Below, one piece after another: positions 60,138-64,000 of a stretch of 64,000 bases of DNA (positions are counted from its first letter, which is position 1; every line of letters begins with the position of its first letter). The notes under the pieces were generated by a model, which was not told the origin of the DNA, searched no databases, and saw nothing but the letters and a program-made list of their open reading frames with translations. The DNA comes from Pseudomonas sp. UFMG81 (GTDB lineage: Bacteria > Pseudomonadota > Gammaproteobacteria > Pseudomonadales > Pseudomonadaceae). The translations under genes were made by a program, and so were the position numbers. The DNA is taken from the NCBI RefSeq assembly GCF_015354575.1, contig NZ_JACAFQ010000001.1:244692-308691 (forward strand), in the 5' to 3' direction.

Positions 60138-60598
60138 AGCCGCCCCTTGATTTCCACGACCAGCTCGCGGCAGGCCGCCTCGATCAGGTCCAGGACCTGC
60201 TCGAAGCCTTCGGCGCCGCCGTAGTAAGGGTCCGGCACTTCGTCCAGGGCCGCGCCGTAACGACGCAGGAACAGGTCGAGCTCACCCTTGGCGGTGTGCG
60301 GGCGCAGGGCCTGCAGGTTGCCCAGGTTGCTCTTGTCCATGGCCAGGATCAGGTCGTATTCAGCGAAATGCGCCACCTTGACCTGCTGCGCCCGCTGGCG
60401 CGACAGGTCATAGCCACGCGCCAGCGCGGCCTTGCAGGTACGGCTGTCGGGCGCCTTGCCCACATGCCAGTCGCCGGTGCCGGCGGAGGCCACATGGACC
60501 ACCTCACTCAAGCCTGCGGCCTGCAACTGGTGGCGCAGCACGCCTTCGGCGGTGGGCGAACGGCAGATGTTGCCGAGGCAGACGAACAGGACGCGCAT
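60134..60598 (-). CDS. Low-molecular-weight protein-tyrosine phosphatase
   Basis: A 154-residue phosphatase. The P-loop CLGNICRS begins at Cys7 (C-x5-R with Arg13) and the general acid Asp is in VPDPYYGG near 121. It overlaps kdsB (TGATG) and murB (ATGA), so all three are in one operon. The target is unknown; in other bacteria such enzymes regulate exopolysaccharide kinases. Confidence 0.93.
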   Translation of the reverse strand: MRVLFVCLGNICRSPTAEGVLRHQLQAAGLSEVVHVASAGTGDWHVGKAPDSRTCKAALARGYDLSRQRAQQVKVAHFAEYDLILAMDKSNLGNLQALRPHTAKGELDLFLRRYGAALDEVPDPYYGGAEGFEQVLDLIEAACRELVVEIKGRL

Positions 60599-61362
60599 CA
60601 GGCCTCCAGCAAGCGCCGAACGCGCTCCAGGTCTTCAGGCGTGTCAACGCCCACGGCCGGGGCCTCGATGGCGTCGGCGACATGGATGCGCACGCCGTGC
60701 CACAGGGCGCGCAGTTGCTCCAGCGCCTCGGTCTGTTCCAGCCAGCACGGGCCCCAAGCGACGAAGTCCTGAAGGAAGCCTACGCGGTAGGCGTACATGC
60801 CAATATGGCGGCGGTATGGCACGCCCTCGGGCAGCACATCACGCGCGGTGGCGAAGGTGTCACGGGCCCAGGGCAGCGGCGCGCGGCTGAAGGTCAGGGC
60901 CAGGCCGTGCTTGTCACTGGTGACCTTGACCGCGTTGGGATTGAACACGGTGTCCGGCTCATGGATCGGCTCGGCCAAGGTGGCGATGCCCGCTTCAGGG
61001 TGCTCGGCGAGGTTGGCCGCCACCTGGTCGATGATCACCGGTGGGATCAGCGGCTCGTCGCCTTGCACGTTGACCACGATGGCATCTGCGGCCAGGCCAA
61101 GCTGGGCGGCCACTTCGGCCAGGCGGTCGGTGCCCGACTCGTGGTCGGCGCGGGTCAGCAGCACTTCGGCGCCGAACGCCTGGCAAGCCTCGACAATGCT
61201 GGCATCGTCGGTGGCGATGACCACCCGCTTTGCGCCACTCTTGCGAGCTTGCTCCCACACATGCTGGACCATCGGCTTGCCGGCGATCGGCAGCAGCGGC
61301 TTGCCCGGCAGGCGCGTGGAGCGCAGCCGGGCGGGAATCACCACGGTGAAGTCCAGGCTCAT
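60598..61362 (-). CDS. kdsB: 3-deoxy-manno-octulosonate cytidylyltransferase
   Basis: A 254-residue nucleotidyltransferase that activates Kdo for LPS. The opening [19 protein letters not shown] and the later [11 protein letters not shown] are diagnostic. The ATG at 61362 overlaps the small Trm112-like gene by four bases. Confidence 0.97.
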   Translation of the reverse strand: MSLDFTVVIPARLRSTRLPGKPLLPIAGKPMVQHVWEQARKSGAKRVVIATDDASIVEACQAFGAEVLLTRADHESGTDRLAEVAAQLGLAADAIVVNVQGDEPLIPPVIIDQVAANLAEHPEAGIATLAEPIHEPDTVFNPNAVKVTSDKHGLALTFSRAPLPWARDTFATARDVLPEGVPYRRHIGMYAYRVGFLQDFVAWGPCWLEQTEALEQLRALWHGVRIHVADAIEAPAVGVDTPEDLERVRRLLEA

Positions 61363-61544
61363 TTGTCCAGGCGCTCTTCGTCGGTCAGGGTGCGCGCCTC
61401 GCTTTCCAGCATCACCGGGATGCCGTCGCGGATCGGATAGGCCAGGCCCGCGCCCTTGCTGATCAACTCGGTCTTGTCGGCGCTGAGCTTGAGCGGGCCC
61501 TTGGTGATCGGGCAGGCCAGGATATCGAGCAGTTTGGTGTCCAT
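61359..61544 (-). CDS. Trm112/YcaR family small protein
   Basis: A 61-residue protein of the Trm112 family ([18 protein letters not shown]). Only one Cys of the usual zinc pairs is seen. It lies between lpxK and kdsB, the standard place of YcaR. The family partners methyltransferases in eukaryotes and archaea; the bacterial role is unclear. The ATG at 61544 has GGAAAC upstream, and its stop overlaps kdsB. Confidence 0.88.
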   Translation of the reverse strand: MDTKLLDILACPITKGPLKLSADKTELISKGAGLAYPIRDGIPVMLESEARTLTDEERLDK

Positions 61545-61576
61545 GGAGGTTTCCTTGAGGCGGAAATTGAAAAGGC

Positions 61577-62587
61577 TCAGGTGCGGGGGCGCCCAGGCAG
61601 CAAGCGGTCGAGCTGAAGGTCGAACCAGGCACTGAACGCAGGCGAAGGCACGGCATCGACGGCCAGGTACCACCAATCGTCGGCGGCGAACGGCCGGCAC
61701 TTCACCGCATCCTTCTCGGTCATCACCAGCGGCAGCGCCGGGCTGAACGACAATACCTCGCGGCTGTACGGTGCGTGGTCGGCGAAGGGGTGCGGCAGCG
61801 GCTGCCAGTTTAGCCCCTGCAGGGTGTTGAAGAAACGTTGCGGGTTACCGATACCGGCCACGGCATGCAACGCCTGGCCAGCGGGAAACAGGTCAAGGTC
61901 GCGGCGCTCGCCGCTGCGCAGGTTGATCAGCGCCGACGGAGCGAGGTGGAAGGCGAAACCACCGTCACGGTCGGCCTCGGCGCCGTTGAACAGCACCGCG
62001 TCGGCCTCGTGCAGGCGCTCGGCCGGCTCACGCAACGGCCCGGCGGGCAGGCAGCGGCGGTTGCCCAGGCCACGGGCGGCATCGATCAGCACCAGTTCCA
62101 GGTCGCGGGCCAGGCGATAGTGCTGCATGCCATCGTCGCAGAGGATCAGGTCCGGCGCATCGCTGGCCAACAGCGCCTGCACGGCGCGGGAACGGTCGGG
62201 GTCGATCATCAGCGGCACACCGGTGCGCTGGACGATCAACAGGGGTTCGTCACCGGCCTGCTCGGCCGGCTGGTCGGCGCCGACGCGCCAAGGGTATTCA
62301 GGGGGTTTGGCGCCATAGCCACGGCTGACCACGCCGACGTTGAGCCCCTGCCGGCGGCAGTGCTCGATCAGCCAGAGGATCATCGGCGTCTTGCCAGTGC
62401 CGCCCACGGTGATGTTGCCTACCACGATCACCGGCACCGGGGCGCGGTAGCTGGCGCTCTGGCCACTGAGGAAACGCGCGCGCTTGCCCATCACCACGCG
62501 GCGGTACAGGGCCTCCAGCGGGCGCAGCAGTGCCAGGGCCGGGTGCCCGGCATACCAGGCGGCAAGCAGACGGTCGGCGAACGCCAT
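61577..62587 (-). CDS. lpxK: Tetraacyldisaccharide 4'-kinase
   Basis: A 336-residue inner-membrane kinase of lipid A synthesis. A P-loop is present ([13 protein letters not shown], about 57-69), the N terminus forms an amphipathic membrane-associated helix, and [12 protein letters not shown] is the second conserved site. Its start overlaps the exbD stop as TGATG. Confidence 0.96.
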   Translation of the reverse strand: MAFADRLLAAWYAGHPALALLRPLEALYRRVVMGKRARFLSGQSASYRAPVPVIVVGNITVGGTGKTPMILWLIEHCRRQGLNVGVVSRGYGAKPPEYPWRVGADQPAEQAGDEPLLIVQRTGVPLMIDPDRSRAVQALLASDAPDLILCDDGMQHYRLARDLELVLIDAARGLGNRRCLPAGPLREPAERLHEADAVLFNGAEADRDGGFAFHLAPSALINLRSGERRDLDLFPAGQALHAVAGIGNPQRFFNTLQGLNWQPLPHPFADHAPYSREVLSFSPALPLVMTEKDAVKCRPFAADDWWYLAVDAVPSPAFSAWFDLQLDRLLPGRPRT

Positions 62588-63021
62588 CAGGGAGTGCCCT
62601 GCGCGGCCTCGACGGTGGTCATGCGCAACTTGCTGAAGCCGAGCTTGCCGGCCGCATCCATTGCAGTGACCACGGCCTGGTGCGGGGTCTTGCCATCGGC
62701 GCTGATCGCCAGCGGCAGCGTGATGTCGCCGCCGGATTCCTTCTCGATCGCCTCGCTCAGGGTGGCCAGGTCGCTCTTGGGCAGCAGGTGGTTGTTCACC
62801 GAGTACACACCGTCGGCGCTGATGGTGACCTCGATCAGCTTGCCGTCATCAGGTTGCGCCGGGGCCGCGCTGCTGGCCTCGGGCAGCTCGACACGCAACT
62901 GCGTCTCGCGGGTGAAGGTGGTGGTGACCACGAAGAACAGCAGCAGCACGAACACCACGTCGATCAGCGACGCCAGGTTGATGTCGACGTTCTCGCGCTG
63001 GCGGTTGCGCCGGAACTTCAC
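62587..63021 (-). CDS. exbD: ExbD/TolR-type biopolymer transport protein
   Basis: A 144-residue protein with a single membrane helix (about 17-37, [17 protein letters not shown]) that holds the conserved Asp, and a periplasmic domain. It starts with GTG, overlapping the exbB stop as GTGA. With the upstream protein it should form a proton-driven motor. Confidence 0.92.
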   Translation of the reverse strand: MKFRRNRQRENVDINLASLIDVVFVLLLFFVVTTTFTRETQLRVELPEASSAAPAQPDDGKLIEVTISADGVYSVNNHLLPKSDLATLSEAIEKESGGDITLPLAISADGKTPHQAVVTAMDAAGKLGFSKLRMTTVEAAQGTP

Positions 63022-63662
63022 GCCTTGCCTCCCGCCACTTCCACTTCGCGGTCGCCTTGCAGCACTTCCACCAGCTTGATTGCCTCCTGCTCCATGCCCA
63101 CCACCAGTTCATCGATGCGGCGCAGCAGGAACCGGTGGAAGAACACCGCCGGGATGCCGACCATCAGGCCGGCCGCGGTGGTGACCAGCGCCTTGGAGAT
63201 ACCGCCGGCCAGCACGGCGGCGTTGGCGGTCATCTGCGAGCCCATGAAGGCACTGAAGATGTCGATCATGCCCAGCACGGTGCCCAGCAGGCCGAGCAGC
63301 GGGGCCATGGCGGCGATGGTGCCGAGGGTGCTGATGTAGCGCTCCAGCTCGTGGATGACCCGCGAGGCGGCTTCTTCGATGCACTCTTTCATGATTTCGC
63401 GGCCATGACGCGAGTTGGCCAGGCCCGCGGCGAGGATTTCACCCAGAGGGGAATCGGCACGCAGGGCCTTGAGCTTGTCACTGGTCAGTTGCTTGTCCTT
63501 GATCCACATCCACACCTGGCCCAGCAGGTGCGGTGGGGTGACACGGCTGGCGCGCAAGGTCCACAGGCGCTCGACGACGATCGCCATGGCGACGATGGAG
63601 CTCAGGATGATCGGCAGCATCATCCAGCCACCGGACTTGACCAATTCCCACACAGTAAGCAT
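63018..63662 (-). CDS. exbB: ExbB/TolQ-type biopolymer transport protein
   Basis: A 214-residue membrane protein with three helices (about 11-33, 120-145 and 155-180); the segment LGLLGTVLGMIDIFSAF and the AVLAGGISKALVTTAAGL helix are family features. It begins at the ATG giving MLTVWELVKSGGW; an ATG ten codons upstream would lengthen it, and neither has a perfect ribosome site. In the exbBD-lpxK context it may energise lipid or envelope traffic rather than TonB itself. Confidence 0.9.
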   Translation of the reverse strand: MLTVWELVKSGGWMMLPIILSSIVAMAIVVERLWTLRASRVTPPHLLGQVWMWIKDKQLTSDKLKALRADSPLGEILAAGLANSRHGREIMKECIEEAASRVIHELERYISTLGTIAAMAPLLGLLGTVLGMIDIFSAFMGSQMTANAAVLAGGISKALVTTAAGLMVGIPAVFFHRFLLRRIDELVVGMEQEAIKLVEVLQGDREVEVAGGKA

Positions 63663-64000
63663 CCCCTCGGAAAAAGGCCGCCACTCTACCATACGTGCGC
63701 CAGGGGCTCATCTGCCGGAGGTCAGGGAAATCGAAGGGTCCGCCTTGGAGTTTGTGGTGGGGCGAAGATCGAGCGCCGCCCGCGCGGCGCATCGCTGGCA
63801 AGCCAGCTCCCACATTTATTTCGGGCCAATCCATCCTGTGAGGTCTCCACTGTCCGCCTTGGTGCATGGCTTGAGTCATGTGGGGCGACGGTAGCGCCAA
63901 CCCTGAAACCGCGTCGTACAAACAAGGCGGACAGTGGAGATGGACCAGAAATAACTGGCCCGAAACAGATGTGGGAGCTGGCTTGCCAGCGATGCGCCGC
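63663..64000. repeat. Large nested inverted REP structure at the window end
   Basis: No gene is visible. Arms 63784-63828 and 63956-64000 (45 bp, about three mismatches; core GCGGCGCATCGCTGGCAAGC) enclose a second inverted pair, CACTGTCCGCCTTG and CAAGGCGGACAGTG (14 bp). Together they span 217 bp. A GATCGAGCGCCGCCCGCGC segment at 63769 resembles the inner arm of the 13.4 kb palindrome. Confidence 0.88.

Overview
This 64 kb window is ordinary core chromosome from a fluorescent pseudomonad, most likely the Pseudomonas putida group. The evidence is the high GC content, the gene order (metZ-purF-cvpA-dedD-folC-accD-trpF-truA-fimV-asd-leuB-leuDC; yceD-rpmF-plsX-fabDG-acpP-fabF-pabC-mltG-tmk-holB-tatD; rne; exbB-exbD-lpxK-trm112-kdsB-murB) and the many REP-like elements with a GTGGGAGCGGGCTTGCCCGCGA-type core. 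I see no prophage, transposase, CRISPR array or plasmid gene, and no CDS is cut by the window edges.

Layout, left to right. 0-0.5 kb: tRNA-Val and tRNA-Asp with a clear sigma-70 promoter. 0.5-19 kb: a long minus-strand block for methionine, purine, folate, malonyl-CoA, tryptophan, lysine/threonine (asd) and leucine synthesis, with the pseudouridine synthase truA and the polar hub protein fimV. 19-23.3 kb (plus): a LysR regulator divergent from leuC and a five-PAS GGDEF-EAL protein. 23.6-27.4 kb: a heat-shock IbpA-type gene with sigma-32 promoter and ROSE-like thermometer, dusC, a thioesterase, and a TetR-hydrolase pair. 27.6-30.1 kb: three tandem tRNA-Ala/tRNA-Glu pairs next to gltX. 30.2-36.6 kb: an EmrAB-type pump, uvrB, tyrB and tRNA-Asn. 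36.7-41.6 kb: a cupin, two small conserved proteins, a MoaA-type radical SAM enzyme, a TetR divergent from a class V aminotransferase, and a probable RgsA small RNA.

41.7-53.3 kb is the fatty-acid/ribosomal-protein cluster read leftward: yceD, rpmF, plsX, fabD, fabG, acpP, fabF, pabC, mltG, tmk, holB, tatD, with maf divergent. 52.3-55.0 kb: rluC, a HAD phosphatase and sppA. 55.0-59.0 kb: a long structured leader and rne (RNase E), whose C-terminal half carries an Arg/Glu-rich tandem repeat. 59.1-63.7 kb: envelope genes exbB, exbD, lpxK, trm112-like, kdsB, a low-molecular-weight phosphatase and murB, tightly overlapped. The window ends in a large inverted REP structure.

Most genes are translationally coupled (ATGA, GTGA or TGATG overlaps), and several envelope/lipid genes start with GTG or TTG. 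The most interesting material is regulatory or structural DNA: the RgsA candidate, the ROSE thermometer, the roughly 730-nt rne leader, a 117-bp nested inverted repeat near 13.4 kb, a LexA-like site at uvrB, and an Asd paralogue whose catalytic histidine position is Asp. I did not find a convincing new multi-gene system. Locus comparisons with other strains are from memory and are marked as such.
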